Shown here in pieces: positions 45,454 through 54,187 of a DNA stretch of 64,000 bases (within the stretch, counting starts at the first letter, position 1; every line of letters begins with the position of its first letter). The notes beneath the pieces were generated by a model. It did no database searches, was not told the DNA's origin, and saw nothing but the letters and a program-made list of their open reading frames with translations. The DNA comes from a virus. A program made the position numbers and the translations under genes. The stretch lies in the IMG/VR virus record IMGVR_UViG_3300028829_002484, positions 1-64,000 of that record; one strand, 5' to 3'.

Positions 45454-45924
45454 CTAAATCTTGCCATCCTTTTTATCTAATGCTTTCATAACACCACTAT
45501 AGTCTTTGGTAAGATTACTCATTACATCTTGAACTGCTTTATTTGATGTATCAGCACCAGCTGCTTGTGCAGTTTGTATAGCACCTAGCTTTCTCTTATC
45601 TTCAGGATTACCCATCATATTTCCATATCCCATAGCCTGTGCCATCTTTGTACTATCAAATGTCCCACCACCCATCGTTGGATATTCTTCCATTTCATTT
45701 TGTTGTGCTGTTTCATTGAGTACTTTATTCAACATAGGGTTTTTAGTATAACTAACTTCTTCTCTATTTTTTGGTTTAGGTAAAACTTCGGGCACATCAT
45801 TGACAATTTTATTAGATGGTACTTTCATACCTTCACTAATAAATATCTTCTTTACCTCTTTTTGTACCTCACGTTTGATGATTTCTCTCAACATTTTTAC
45901 CAATTTATTTTTCTTTGTAGACAT
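45454..45924 (-). CDS. Baseplate-operon protein, unknown function
   Basis: This 156-residue protein begins with a very basic amphipathic helix (KKNKLVKMLREIIKREVQKEVKKIF). It contains the segment N-P-M-L-N-K-V-L-N-E-T-A and later Y-P-T-M-G-G-G-T-F-D-S, a phrase I recognise from uncharacterised proteins beside gp25 in marine T4-like phages. It is the first gene after a TATTTATA box and likely starts the gp25-gp6 transcript. Two ribosome sites (AGGAG) lie upstream of ATG 45924. No function can be assigned beyond baseplate association. Confidence 0.72.
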   Translation of the reverse strand: MSTKKNKLVKMLREIIKREVQKEVKKIFISEGMKVPSNKIVNDVPEVLPKPKNREEVSYTKNPMLNKVLNETAQQNEMEEYPTMGGGTFDSTKMAQAMGYGNMMGNPEDKRKLGAIQTAQAAGADTSNKAVQDVMSNLTKDYSGVMKALDKKDGKI

Positions 45925-45949
45925 TTAAGACTCCTAACTCCTGTTATTA

Positions 45950-45957
45950 TATAAATA
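45950..45957 (-). promoter_or_regulatory. TATTTATA box, 25 bases before the gp25-gp6 transcript
   Basis: Exact octamer in the coding direction (context GTTTATATTTATATAATAAC), in a 54-base gap. It precedes a strong AGGAG site and the 156-residue gene. Promoter role inferred. Confidence 0.52.
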
Positions 45958-45978
45958 TAAACATAAGGGAAAATCCAC

Positions 45979-46689
45979 TTATTTTTGATGACTCACTAAT
46001 TCTGCCTTTGGTGGATCTTCTCCTGTTCCACCAAGACTATCTTTAAGATTTTCAGTTAATTCTTTTCCTGCATCAGCTAAGTTTTTTGCAGCATTATTTA
46101 TTCTCGCAAGTCTCTTTTGTCGTAATTTTTCTCTCCTTACCTTTCTAATCGCTCTCTTATCAGCCAATCTCTTTTCTAGCTGTTCTATTTTTTCATTGAA
46201 AGTTCCTTTTACCACGACATTAGAAGAGGTACGACCGCCTGAAAATGATATGAACTCATCTTGCGTTGGCTCCATTATCGATACAACATCACTCAATGCT
46301 GTAATTTCAGATTGTAATAATTCAATCAGCAGTTTTGTAGCATATTGTACAGCAGCTACTACTGGATTCAACGACATAGATATTGTACTAGCCTTATCAG
46401 TAGTCTCACCAGCCTTTTTTGCTGTTGTAGCAACTTTTATTGCTGATTTAACTTTTTTTCTTGTTTCAACAGTATCTGCCCAAAACTTCTTTATATCCTC
46501 AATGCCTTCTTTTATTTTCATCAATGATTGCCAATACTTATCAGCAGTTTCTTCATTCGATTCAATTTGTTGAATTAGGTCATCGGTAATCTCATTTAGA
46601 CGAACTACTTCTTCAGCACTTTCCTTTCTTATTGCTTCTTTTAGTATCGTTGCTAAAACAGGCTTTTTGTGCCAATCAGCGTGTGGCAT
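45979..46689 (-). CDS. Coiled-coil baseplate-region protein, unknown function
   Basis: This 236-residue protein is mostly alpha-helical. It has a charged N-terminal coiled coil (residues 8-85), a less polar middle (S-L-N-P-V-V-A-A-V-Q-Y-A-T-K-L-L, about 105-145), and a strongly basic stretch near 170-200 (RRLADKRAIRKVRREKLRQKRL). It has no membrane segment of convincing length and no signal peptide. It sits between the gp5-like hub gene and gp25. It may be a hub or tape-associated protein, but I recognise no family. Confidence 0.7.
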   Translation of the reverse strand: MPHADWHKKPVLATILKEAIRKESAEEVVRLNEITDDLIQQIESNEETADKYWQSLMKIKEGIEDIKKFWADTVETRKKVKSAIKVATTAKKAGETTDKASTISMSLNPVVAAVQYATKLLIELLQSEITALSDVVSIMEPTQDEFISFSGGRTSSNVVVKGTFNEKIEQLEKRLADKRAIRKVRREKLRQKRLARINNAAKNLADAGKELTENLKDSLGGTGEDPPKAELVSHQK

Positions 46690-46701
46690 ATATCTCCCCC
46701 A

Positions 46702-47826
46702 TTATTCAGAATATACTTTTTTACTAAAAAGATTTTCTTCTTGTATATACTTTTTACTCATAGAAGTAATTCCAGCCCTTAGACTATCAGCAGCAGACTG
46801 TATTTGAGCAGAACCATCTCCTTCAAATGCTGCTAAAGTATTACAAAATCCTTCTATATTTATTAGCAAATCATTTACAAAATTTCTCATAGCAGTACCT
46901 TTTACTATTGGACTTTGAGTGTCACTTGATCCTAAATTTACCCTACCACCAATAGTTGCTAAATTTATTTCATCCATTGCTGTCATACTTATACTATCAC
47001 CTGATGTTACATACATAGAACCAGGACTATTAGAATTTATATGTATAGTATCGGATGAAATTGTAATTGTATCTCCTGTAGTATCGAAAAACTCTTCTTG
47101 TTCTTCTTCAAGAGCTGATGGTTCTAAATCTGCTTGTTGAGGATTGCTTGTCATTTCAATAACCGAACCCATAGAATTTGGTTCGTGAAAGTGTGGAAAA
47201 TGTTTATCGTAGTTTTTATGACCTACTTGTAAAGTATCTTTATCTTGATTATTTCCAATTACAATTTTTGGGTAAGACCTATAACCATTCACCTCAGGTT
47301 CAGAAGTAAACATCATATAGTTACCAAATCTTCCTTGAATAGTAGTATCTCCGTGATTTGACATTACTGGTCTAGCCATATAAGTAGTTGATTCAACTAC
47401 TCTCTCTTCACCAATCACCTTATCAGACCTATTGTGATTTACCTTTCCCATTCGATTCAACGGAAAGTCGTAAAACACTTGTCCGTCATGTTCTACTAAA
47501 ACCACTTCTTCATCAACTAACGGCATACAATTGAAATGTGAGCACAAAGGCCCTACATTTGTTACAACTTTCTGATTATAATTTAGTTTTACATCTAAGT
47601 TACCGTGAAATTCCCAAGCATATGTTGATACGCCATCCTTTCTAGTTCTTGTAGGTAAATCTTCTTGAGTTGAATAAACCTTTAGTACTCTCCCACTCAC
47701 ATATTGTTTGTGTTCAACTTCTCCTTGCATCGATTTAAATAATTCGATTGCCTCATTATGTGATAATAAACCAGCTCTTTTTTGTTGAGGGGATGTACTC
47801 GCAATTCTAGTTTCAGCTATTGACAA
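46702..47826 (-). CDS. 5: Baseplate hub / tail spike protein, gp5-like
   Basis: The open frame reaches 47871, but I choose TTG 47826. A perfect GGAGAGT ribosome site stands at the right distance, whereas upstream ATGs have none. This gives 374 residues beginning (M)SIAETRIAST. Residues about 40-180 form the OB-fold hub region with G-R-F-G-N-Y. From about 255 the chain has short repeats rich in I-T-I-S-S-D-T-I-H-I-N-S, S-M-Y-V-T-S-G-D-S-I-S-M and I-N-L-A-T-I-G-G-R-V-N-L-G. These match the triple-stranded beta-helix spike of gp5/VgrG. No lysozyme domain is seen, unlike T4 gp5. It punctures the outer membrane at injection. Confidence 0.85.
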   Translation of the reverse strand: MSIAETRIASTSPQQKRAGLLSHNEAIELFKSMQGEVEHKQYVSGRVLKVYSTQEDLPTRTRKDGVSTYAWEFHGNLDVKLNYNQKVVTNVGPLCSHFNCMPLVDEEVVLVEHDGQVFYDFPLNRMGKVNHNRSDKVIGEERVVESTTYMARPVMSNHGDTTIQGRFGNYMMFTSEPEVNGYRSYPKIVIGNNQDKDTLQVGHKNYDKHFPHFHEPNSMGSVIEMTSNPQQADLEPSALEEEQEEFFDTTGDTITISSDTIHINSNSPGSMYVTSGDSISMTAMDEINLATIGGRVNLGSSDTQSPIVKGTAMRNFVNDLLINIEGFCNTLAAFEGDGSAQIQSAADSLRAGITSMSKKYIQEENLFSKKVYSE

Positions 47827-48196
47827 TTTTACTCTCCAAATCATCAGAATGTCTTTGAACATCACTAGCAACTTCTTCTACAGCATTTAGAAGTTGTTCT
47901 TTTTCAGCATCCGATAAACCAAACTCATCTTCAGAGCTACCTTTATTTTCAGTAGATATGATTCTCTGTACGATAGCTGCCATCTTTACAAGTTGGTCAT
48001 CATTTTTAACATTTATTTCCAAATACTCTTTGAGCATAGGAATTATTTGAACGGCAGTATCACCATCTTTTATGAATGAGGTCACTTCTTTCATAAGAAC
48101 CTCTAATTGTGTTTTATTCCGTTCTGTATTTTTGTAAATATCTTCAAATAAATCAGACAAAGATTTACCTTTGAATATTTCGTAATCATTAGCCAT
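47813..48196 (-). CDS. Hypothetical protein coupled to the hub/spike gene
   Basis: This 127-residue, acidic, helical protein (MANDYEIFKGKSLSDLFEDIYKNTERNKTQLEVLMKEV...) recurs, as far as I recognise, next to hub genes in marine T4-like phages with no known function. It overlaps the spike gene by 14 bases. A TATTTATA box lies 39 bases upstream, and beyond that is the terminator of the gp55 operon, so it starts the baseplate transcript. A chaperone or structural partner of the hub is plausible. Confidence 0.7.
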   Translation of the reverse strand: MANDYEIFKGKSLSDLFEDIYKNTERNKTQLEVLMKEVTSFIKDGDTAVQIIPMLKEYLEINVKNDDQLVKMAAIVQRIISTENKGSSEDEFGLSDAEKEQLLNAVEEVASDVQRHSDDLESKIVNS

Positions 48197-48235
48197 AATT
48201 AGACTCCATGGATATATAATAAAATGTTGGTTATA

Positions 48236-48243
48236 TATAAATA
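48236..48243 (-). promoter_or_regulatory. TATTTATA box, 39 bases before the hub/spike transcript
   Basis: Exact octamer in the coding direction (context GGATATTTATATATAACC). It lies just downstream of the terminator of the gp55 operon. A switch here from the operon that makes gp55 to a late-type transcript is the natural reading. Inferred. Confidence 0.55.
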
Positions 48244-48284
48244 TCCAATTTTATAACTTTTGATAAAAAAATATAACAAGGCAC

Positions 48285-48310
48285 AAAAAAGGGAAGTATT
48301 ACTTCCCTTT
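48285..48310 (-). terminator. Intrinsic terminator after gp55
   Basis: Minus-strand hairpin GGGAAGT-AAT-ACTTCCC (stem at 48291-48307) directly followed by a run of six T residues. It lies 20-45 bases after the gp55 stop codon. The stem is perfect and G+C-rich for this genome, so it is a textbook rho-independent terminator ending the 53.3-48.3 kb operon. Confidence 0.9.
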
Positions 48311-48329
48311 AGTGATGTGAGTTGAAAAG

Positions 48330-49091
48330 TTAGTAAGTAGCTTGTATATCCAATGGATTATCTTTTTCTCTTACTAAAGAGCCTGTATATGAAATATCAA
48401 CTGTACCATAGTTATCAAACTCATGATATAACCTATCATTGAACTTTTTCATAACATTGATAATACGAGTAATGTGCTGTGTATTAGAGCCTGTCATTTC
48501 ACGAATAAGAATATAAAGAGCCTTCTTATTGAAGTTCTCAATATTTTCTTTTATACGAAAAATATGTAATACAGAATCAGCTACCCTAATGTCTTTTTGT
48601 CGTTTGAAAACATTAGTAAGGTTGGTATCCCAAAACCTATGTAACTCATCTATAAATAAAGAAGCACTTTCACTAGCAGCCTCAGCAGACCTTTCACTTT
48701 GTGTATTTCTCTTATAATCTAATACATCCATTTGTGAATGAATCTTACCCATCTTATAGTTTTTATTATTATTTAGGATAAGGTAATTTTTAGCAACAAT
48801 GCTAAAATAAGAGAATGCCCTACCTTTACCCTCTTTGAATTTATGCATGTTCATTACTAAGAAAGAAACGACTTCATGCTTTACTTCTTCAGACGATACA
48901 TCAAAGTAGTAGAACTTAAATGTATGAATAATGTTCTCAACTAACTTTTCAAAAGACTTTCTGATATGCTCATTGTATATCGTATTTCTCAATCTAGGTT
49001 TGTCTGGTGCATTATTGTATCTGATAATTGCTTTTTCAGTATCCATTGTGAAGTAATATCTACTACTTCCTTTTTTTGCTTTTCTACCCAC
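48330..49091 (-). CDS. 55: Late sigma factor, gp55-like
   Basis: This 253-residue protein resembles the T4 late sigma factor that directs host RNA polymerase to late promoters with gp33 and the sliding clamp. A reduced sigma-70 region 2 is visible: F-E-K-L-V-E-N-I-I-H-T-F near 48-60, then V-S-F-L-V-M-N-M-H-K-F-K and G-R-A-F-S-Y-F-S-I-V-A-K-N-Y-L (about 95-112). This is followed by a charged C-terminal tail. It is longer than T4 gp55 (185). It overlaps the upstream small membrane gene by eight bases and is followed by a strong terminator. Its likely targets are the TATTTATA boxes, which read as the reverse complement of the T4 motif. Confidence 0.88.
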   Translation of the reverse strand: MGRKAKKGSSRYYFTMDTEKAIIRYNNAPDKPRLRNTIYNEHIRKSFEKLVENIIHTFKFYYFDVSSEEVKHEVVSFLVMNMHKFKEGKGRAFSYFSIVAKNYLILNNNKNYKMGKIHSQMDVLDYKRNTQSERSAEAASESASLFIDELHRFWDTNLTNVFKRQKDIRVADSVLHIFRIKENIENFNKKALYILIREMTGSNTQHITRIINVMKKFNDRLYHEFDNYGTVDISYTGSLVREKDNPLDIQATY

Positions 49092-49350
49092 TTACAGGCT
49101 CCTTTTCTATTTCTAGTTCATTAACTGCTTTTTCTATTTCTTTGAATATAATTCCTACCTCATCATCTTCAGCAAAGTAATCTTTATAGTCAAGTTGTTT
49201 TATGGTTTTGTTTACATTCAACATTCTCGTACTATATTCATCTATCCAATCTTCCATCATTTCCATCTTTTTCATAGTGTTCCATAATCCATAACAAGAA
49301 GCTACACATAAAAGTGCCAATAATACAAGGATTATTTCCAGAATCATCAT
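49084..49350 (-). CDS. Small single-pass membrane protein beside gp55
   Basis: This 88-residue protein has one N-terminal membrane helix (M-I-L-E-I-I-L-V-L-L-A-L-L-C-V-A-S-C-Y-G-L, residues 2-22) and a cytoplasmic or periplasmic acidic helical tail. I recognise similar short N-anchored proteins next to gp55 in marine T4-like phages, with no assigned function. It overlaps gp55 by eight bases and the HD-domain gene by one. A C near residue 16 could be lipidated but the lipobox is not convincing. Confidence 0.7.
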   Translation of the reverse strand: MMILEIILVLLALLCVASCYGLWNTMKKMEMMEDWIDEYSTRMLNVNKTIKQLDYKDYFAEDDEVGIIFKEIEKAVNELEIEKEPVSG

Positions 49351-50117
49351 TATTTTTCTCCAAATAGTTCTTCAAATAAATCAGCTGATTTAGTTTTCAA
49401 TCTATCACTATCATCAGTTTTTGTTTCTACTGCTTTTTTCATATTAGTAGCAACCTTTACATTTGATTCTTCGTCTAATCTATTCCATTCGTCACCCTCA
49501 ATATGAGTAGCCATCATATCAGCCTGATGAAGTATGTAAGCTATATTAGACTTTAAAGACCAATCAGGATTATAATTCATATAATATGTCTTATTAGCTT
49601 CTTCATACATTCCATCCGTAAGTCTCAATCCAATATATTCCCATTCCGACATTGGTATTCCGAAGTGCTGTAAAATAAATAATGCTCTATCAGTAACAGA
49701 CATATACTGTAGTTTCGGATTGTGTTTGAATATAGAACCTTGATTCTTTCTATGCCATTCCGAATCTTGTGGTATATAGTAATCCTCTTCTAAGTCACCA
49801 ACCTTACCCAAGTCATGATGCATAGCAGCGAAGATAAGTTCTTCGTCTGTAAAGTTTATTGTAGCACCATCTTCAACCCATAACTTTTTTATCTTCAAAG
49901 CGCAATTTGTAACATGCAATACATGCTCTACATATCCACCCACCATAGCATTATGGTAATGTGCTTTTCCACTAGCAGGCGCTACTGACATTCTATCTTC
50001 GAAATACTTATACATTCCTAAGAGTTTCTCTTTACGTTCTCCTTCAAATGTATCTTCGATAAGTTTCATTAGGCTTTCCCAATTTTCTACTATCTGTTTT
50101 TCTGTTAGCTGTTTCAT
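49350..50117 (-). CDS. HD-domain phosphohydrolase
   Basis: This 255-residue protein has the HD metal-site series: H-Y-H-N-A-M-V-G-G-Y-V-E-H-V near 53-66, A-A-M-H-H-D-L-G-K near 97-105 and an Asp in H-Q-A-D-M-M-A near 195-201. HD enzymes of this type dephosphorylate nucleotides or cleave RNA and cyclic nucleotides. In a phage a dNMP phosphatase or an anti-signalling enzyme is plausible. The substrate cannot be told. It overlaps its neighbours by four and one bases, in the operon that also makes gp55. Confidence 0.82.
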   Translation of the reverse strand: MKQLTEKQIVENWESLMKLIEDTFEGERKEKLLGMYKYFEDRMSVAPASGKAHYHNAMVGGYVEHVLHVTNCALKIKKLWVEDGATINFTDEELIFAAMHHDLGKVGDLEEDYYIPQDSEWHRKNQGSIFKHNPKLQYMSVTDRALFILQHFGIPMSEWEYIGLRLTDGMYEEANKTYYMNYNPDWSLKSNIAYILHQADMMATHIEGDEWNRLDEESNVKVATNMKKAVETKTDDSDRLKTKSADLFEELFGEK

Positions 50118-51475
50118 TTTCTTACCTCATATCCATATTTAGTTAATATTATTGTAGGTTCAGTTCTAAGTCTATTTCTGTAGATATTGAAAGGTATTCC
50201 TCTACCCCATCCAATATATTCTAACAGCTGCTTTTTTGTTACTGAGCCAATTTTGTGGATATAATCCACAACTTTTTTATAGCCATCTGTTTCCTTCACC
50301 ATCTTTAGACTATCTTCTGCATTTACAAAATGTTCATTATATTGCTTTACAATCTCTTCCCAAGAGTTTTGCTTTCCCAATGTCTCTGATTTCTCAGAAT
50401 ATAAATTTCTATAATCTTCGTCATCTAATATATTATTCATTTCTTTTATGAACTCTTCATCTTTTTTGAAGTAGATACCAGCATCCTCAGCATATTGTGA
50501 GTAGTAATCAGCATCATAAAAGATATAAGGTACACCAACAGCCATACCATCGGAAGCAGAGTTAGCCCATCCTGTATGATGTGATTGTCCACAAGCACCT
50601 ACCCAACACTTAGATAGTTCTGTAAAGTATCCTTGTCTATCAAATTTATCATTATAGATATATTCTCTATCTATTGAATCAGCTAGCGGCACCCATACTG
50701 TAAAATCTTTTCTTTGTTCCCATAACTTATCCATCTGTTGTAAGAACCAAGGATAGCTTTTGTAACTATTAGCCCTATGATTCCAAACAATTACTTTAGA
50801 CTCTGAGTTTGGTTTTTTTCTTGGGCCTTCTACATTATCCCAACCACGAGGTAAAGGTTTTATCTTATCTTTTAGTACCTCTACATCTTTATCAGGTAAA
50901 CAACTTGGTGCGTGTTCTATAATAGTATCTTTTACTGCCTGTGAATTTACACCAACACTATTCATAGACATCAAGCCAGCATAATGCTGTCTAAGTAAAC
51001 TTGACTCATAACCAGTCGTCTTTGGTATTTCTATATAAGCATCATAACCAAATATAATAGGTCTACAATTAGTCATATTGTTGAAATGATTTTCTAATTG
51101 TAGCGCATGTTCAGGTAAATAACAATATACAAAATCCCAATCTTTAGTTTTATAGTCGGTAATCTTTTTCAGTTGATAAGTATCGAAATGTTGTCTCATC
51201 TCATTTGGATAAGTTGGTTGTTTGTAAAGAACTTGTTCAGTATTCTCATATTGAAAGCCAGGCATTATTTCTGGAGTAAGCACTGTAAAGTGTATATCCT
51301 CTCTCAGCGCTGTCAAATACTTTAGTATGTTAGACATTATAATATAATAACTATCCTTAGTAAAGTCCTTCTGAAAGGTTATATTAGGATATACCAAACA
51401 CCTATATTTATATTCTCTACTTTCGTCTGATTCTTCAAAAAATTTTCTCATCATGCAGTCTTTTTTCTTTGCCAT
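50114..51475 (-). CDS. Glycosyltransferase-like protein (GT-B type) with possible winged-helix tail
   Basis: This 453-residue protein resembles GT-B glycosyltransferases. The C-terminal nucleotide-sugar half has V-I-V-W-N-H-R-A-N-S-Y-K-S-Y-P-W near 225-240, then V-W-V-P-L-A and finally S-A-S-D-G-M-A-V-G-V-P-Y-I-F-Y-D. That is the acidic-sugar-phosphate loop expected in such enzymes. The last 60 residues (V-D-Y-I-H-K-I-G-S-V-T-K-K-Q-L-L-E-Y-I-G) look like a winged helix, which would suit a DNA-directed glycosyltransferase. It overlaps the HNH-helicase gene by 25 bases. DNA base glucosylation as in T4 is a fair hypothesis, but no base-modifying hydroxymethylase is visible here. Confidence 0.7.
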   Translation of the reverse strand: MAKKKDCMMRKFFEESDESREYKYRCLVYPNITFQKDFTKDSYYIIMSNILKYLTALREDIHFTVLTPEIMPGFQYENTEQVLYKQPTYPNEMRQHFDTYQLKKITDYKTKDWDFVYCYLPEHALQLENHFNNMTNCRPIIFGYDAYIEIPKTTGYESSLLRQHYAGLMSMNSVGVNSQAVKDTIIEHAPSCLPDKDVEVLKDKIKPLPRGWDNVEGPRKKPNSESKVIVWNHRANSYKSYPWFLQQMDKLWEQRKDFTVWVPLADSIDREYIYNDKFDRQGYFTELSKCWVGACGQSHHTGWANSASDGMAVGVPYIFYDADYYSQYAEDAGIYFKKDEEFIKEMNNILDDEDYRNLYSEKSETLGKQNSWEEIVKQYNEHFVNAEDSLKMVKETDGYKKVVDYIHKIGSVTKKQLLEYIGWGRGIPFNIYRNRLRTEPTIILTKYGYEVRK

Positions 51476-53343
51476 TGAAATTCATAACCTAATATATCTA
51501 TAGCACTTACAGCATAACCATTTACTGGATGTGTAAACTCTTCGATAGTCTGTTTCCATTGTGGTGTATCTGGTACCTCAATATCAAAAGTGTTTAGTTG
51601 AGAAAAAATTTGATAGCTTATTTCTCTTGATAGAGAATTTATTTCCTCTAAAGATAAACCACCCCAATTCTTACGAACCCATCTACCTAATAATTGTAAT
51701 GGATTTCTAACAATCCAAATACCTAACTCTTTGTCTCTTGGTGTTGGATTTCTAAAAATCAATCCATCTGTTAGTGTAGGTACATTTATACCTTTATCAC
51801 CTTTATTCACAACAACAAGTAATCTAGCAGAACTATTTGGATCATTTATTTCACTCAACCATCCAAGACCTGTATTCTTTTGTTCAACTCTACCTTTTGA
51901 ATTATACTCTACCCATCCATCTGCAGTAGTTTCAATGAATGTCCAATCACTTGGAATACCAGCTTTTACTAAAAGTTTTTTTACTCTATACAAACATGCT
52001 TTATGTTCTTTATCACTTCCAACATCAACCTTTATCATACCAGTAGTTTTAGTTATCAGTTTATTTAGTATTGGAAAGTCCTTTGAGTTTGATTCTACCA
52101 TCTTATCCATAATCAGACTTCTACTTTCTACACGAGACATTAGTCTCCTCAAAGACTTCATCATATAATTATCATCACAATACTTTTTCAAATCTAATGT
52201 TTGATAGATATTACCTATCCAAGCACTATTTGCTATACAATCTTTTGGAGAAACCCAACCATTTATTATTTGATACTTACTTGTTCCAACTTCTTCTTCT
52301 ATTTGTTCTGATGTTGGTGTTGCTGAAAACCCAAATACCCAAGGAGTAACTTCCGTAAACTCAGACATAACATTGTACATTCTGGCTTTATACTTTTCGT
52401 TCTCAGAACCACCCATAACCTTTTTCAATAGTTTCTTATCCGATACAGAACCATAGTGTATTTCATCTCTCAGTAAAGCAAACCTTTGCCCTAAAGACTT
52501 CAAGTATTTATAATCTTCAGTTGGTTCATATGTATCTTTTTCTAAGAGCACTTTACCTATAGTGGCATCGGTAGAAATAAATATAGTTGTATAACCATCT
52601 CTAATTTTTTTCTTTGCTTCTCTCCAAGGTCTTGCATTAAGACCACCAACTTTTATTATCTTTATCTTTCTAAGATTCATACCCTCAAATCGTTCATCCC
52701 CATACCACTCATCCAAATAATCATTGAACTCATCCTTAGGTATGTTGTCACAATTTGGAGCAAAGAACCATATTACATCAACATCCTTTTTAGTAATCAG
52801 TTCAGGAATAAGATGCATGAATGCTGTGTAAGTTTTACCAGCACCCATCGGTGCTTGTAAGATATTTATCAAACCCAACTGAGCTGCTTCAAGAGAATTA
52901 GCTATAGGTTTATAGAATAGTTCATCGTATGGTATAGGTGGAAAGTACCAAGGCCCAATTTCATAGTCTGCAGCTTTTATAGAATTTATAGCTGCTACAG
53001 CTTCATTTACTTCACTTTTTCCACGACCCATATTTACAAATCTTAGAACGATATGAACATTATCACGATGGTATCCATAGTTATTAGATATCCTATCGAT
53101 AGATGGTGCTAATGGACTGTTAGGTATGTACAAAGCATCTAAGTCTAAATCAGCTCCTGATAAAGCACACTTTCCATCTTGTTCGTTGAATATATCCTCA
53201 ATTATCTGAGGTGTGAGTGAAACTTCTCTAGCCTCAGTTCTACCCTTACCTTCTACTCTTACACCCAAACCCTTTTCTTCAGGTGGTTTAGCAGATGATA
53301 GAACATTGTTGAAAAGTTTATTGAATGGTTTTCTGTTATTCAT
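51451..53343 (-). CDS. HNH nuclease - SF2 helicase fusion
   Basis: This 630-residue protein joins two domains. Residues about 40-120 are an HNH variant: C-A-L-S-G at 59-63, S-I-D-R-I near 81-85, G-Y-H-R-D-N near 90-95 and a following V-N-M-G-R-G-K. Residues about 150-600 are a superfamily 2 helicase: Q-A-P-M-G-A-G-K-T (163-171), D-E-I-H (293-296), F-S-A-T-P-T near 339-344, and Q-L-L-G-R-W-V-R near 545-552 as motif VI. It could be a restriction-like nuclease-translocase or a UvsW-type recombination helicase with an added nuclease. An early-type promoter lies 25-56 bases upstream. No ribosome site is seen, as is common in Bacteroidota. Confidence 0.83.
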   Translation of the reverse strand: MNNRKPFNKLFNNVLSSAKPPEEKGLGVRVEGKGRTEAREVSLTPQIIEDIFNEQDGKCALSGADLDLDALYIPNSPLAPSIDRISNNYGYHRDNVHIVLRFVNMGRGKSEVNEAVAAINSIKAADYEIGPWYFPPIPYDELFYKPIANSLEAAQLGLINILQAPMGAGKTYTAFMHLIPELITKKDVDVIWFFAPNCDNIPKDEFNDYLDEWYGDERFEGMNLRKIKIIKVGGLNARPWREAKKKIRDGYTTIFISTDATIGKVLLEKDTYEPTEDYKYLKSLGQRFALLRDEIHYGSVSDKKLLKKVMGGSENEKYKARMYNVMSEFTEVTPWVFGFSATPTSEQIEEEVGTSKYQIINGWVSPKDCIANSAWIGNIYQTLDLKKYCDDNYMMKSLRRLMSRVESRSLIMDKMVESNSKDFPILNKLITKTTGMIKVDVGSDKEHKACLYRVKKLLVKAGIPSDWTFIETTADGWVEYNSKGRVEQKNTGLGWLSEINDPNSSARLLVVVNKGDKGINVPTLTDGLIFRNPTPRDKELGIWIVRNPLQLLGRWVRKNWGGLSLEEINSLSREISYQIFSQLNTFDIEVPDTPQWKQTIEEFTHPVNGYAVSAIDILGYEFQWQRKKTA

Positions 53344-53368
53344 TTTTTATTTTCCATTTTATTATATC

Positions 53369-53399
53369 TAAAGCTACAAATAATTATGCTAAAAGTCAA
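53369..53399 (-). promoter_or_regulatory. Early-type promoter TTGACT-N17-TAGCTTTA before the HNH-helicase operon
   Basis: TTG at 53397-53399 and TAGCTTTA at 53369-53376 (minus strand), 20 bases apart, matching three other copies in the window. It fits the Bacteroidota TTG / TAnnTTTG pattern. It drives the operon that ends with gp55. Its upstream part overlaps the last four bases of the methyltransferase gene. Confidence 0.7.
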
Positions 53400-54187
53400 G
53401 TACTTTTTCCTAAAATATCAATTAGTTTATTACTTGTAAACTTACCAATACCAGTCAACTCATCAATTCTCTTCAGAGACTTATCATAATATTCTTTATC
53501 TAACTCGCACCCTAAGAAATCTCTTTGAGTATTAGCACAAGCTATAGTAGTACTTCCACTTCCATTGAATATATCTAATACTACATCATGAGGATTTGTA
53601 TGAGCTTTTATAATTCTTTCCAATAACTCAACTGGCTTTTGAGTTGGATGCCATCCAGCATATTCTTTTGATGTTGTATGATTATTTTTAGGCCAAACAT
53701 CAGTTGGTATCTTACCAAGTGGATTTAGTTCTGTTCCTTTACGAACACTTTTTTTCATAATATAAGGAATTCTAATATCGTCTCTATTGAACATAAACTC
53801 TTTACCTTTAGAATACATAAGTAAGTCCTCATGCTTTCTAGCAAAGTTTTTCTTCGTTCTACCACCCCAATCATAAGACCATATTATCCAACTTTGGTAA
53901 ACCATATCTTCAAAAGAGTTTAGAATATCTAATTTATATTTCAAAAATGTATCGGTTTTAGTAGTACCCCAAACATACATACACCCACTAGGTTTCAAGA
54001 CTCTTACACATTCTTCACTCCACTTCATGCACCAGTCTAAATATTCTTCTTCACTGTCCCAAGCAGAATCCCAGCCCTTACCACCATCATAACCTATAAA
54101 GTAAGGTGGGTCTGTTAGAACTAAATCTACTGATTCTGTATCTAACTCTGATAAAAATTCTAAACAATCTTTATTTTCTAATATCAT
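53396..54187 (-). CDS. DNA (N4/N6)-methyltransferase
   Basis: This 263-residue protein has the catalytic motif T-D-P-P-Y at about residues 25-29, preceded by the acidic S-V-D-L-V strand. The SAM site D-I-F-N-G-S-G-S-T-T lies later, near 208-217, followed by F-L-G-C-E-L-D-K. DPPY before the SAM motif places it in the beta class of amino-methyltransferases. A T-Q-K-P motif near 185 is typical. No restriction partner overlaps it, but the DUF4338 gene overlaps its start by four bases. It may protect phage DNA or mark it for a function. The target sequence cannot be inferred. Confidence 0.9.
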   Translation of the reverse strand: MILENKDCLEFLSELDTESVDLVLTDPPYFIGYDGGKGWDSAWDSEEEYLDWCMKWSEECVRVLKPSGCMYVWGTTKTDTFLKYKLDILNSFEDMVYQSWIIWSYDWGGRTKKNFARKHEDLLMYSKGKEFMFNRDDIRIPYIMKKSVRKGTELNPLGKIPTDVWPKNNHTTSKEYAGWHPTQKPVELLERIIKAHTNPHDVVLDIFNGSGSTTIACANTQRDFLGCELDKEYYDKSLKRIDELTGIGKFTSNKLIDILGKST

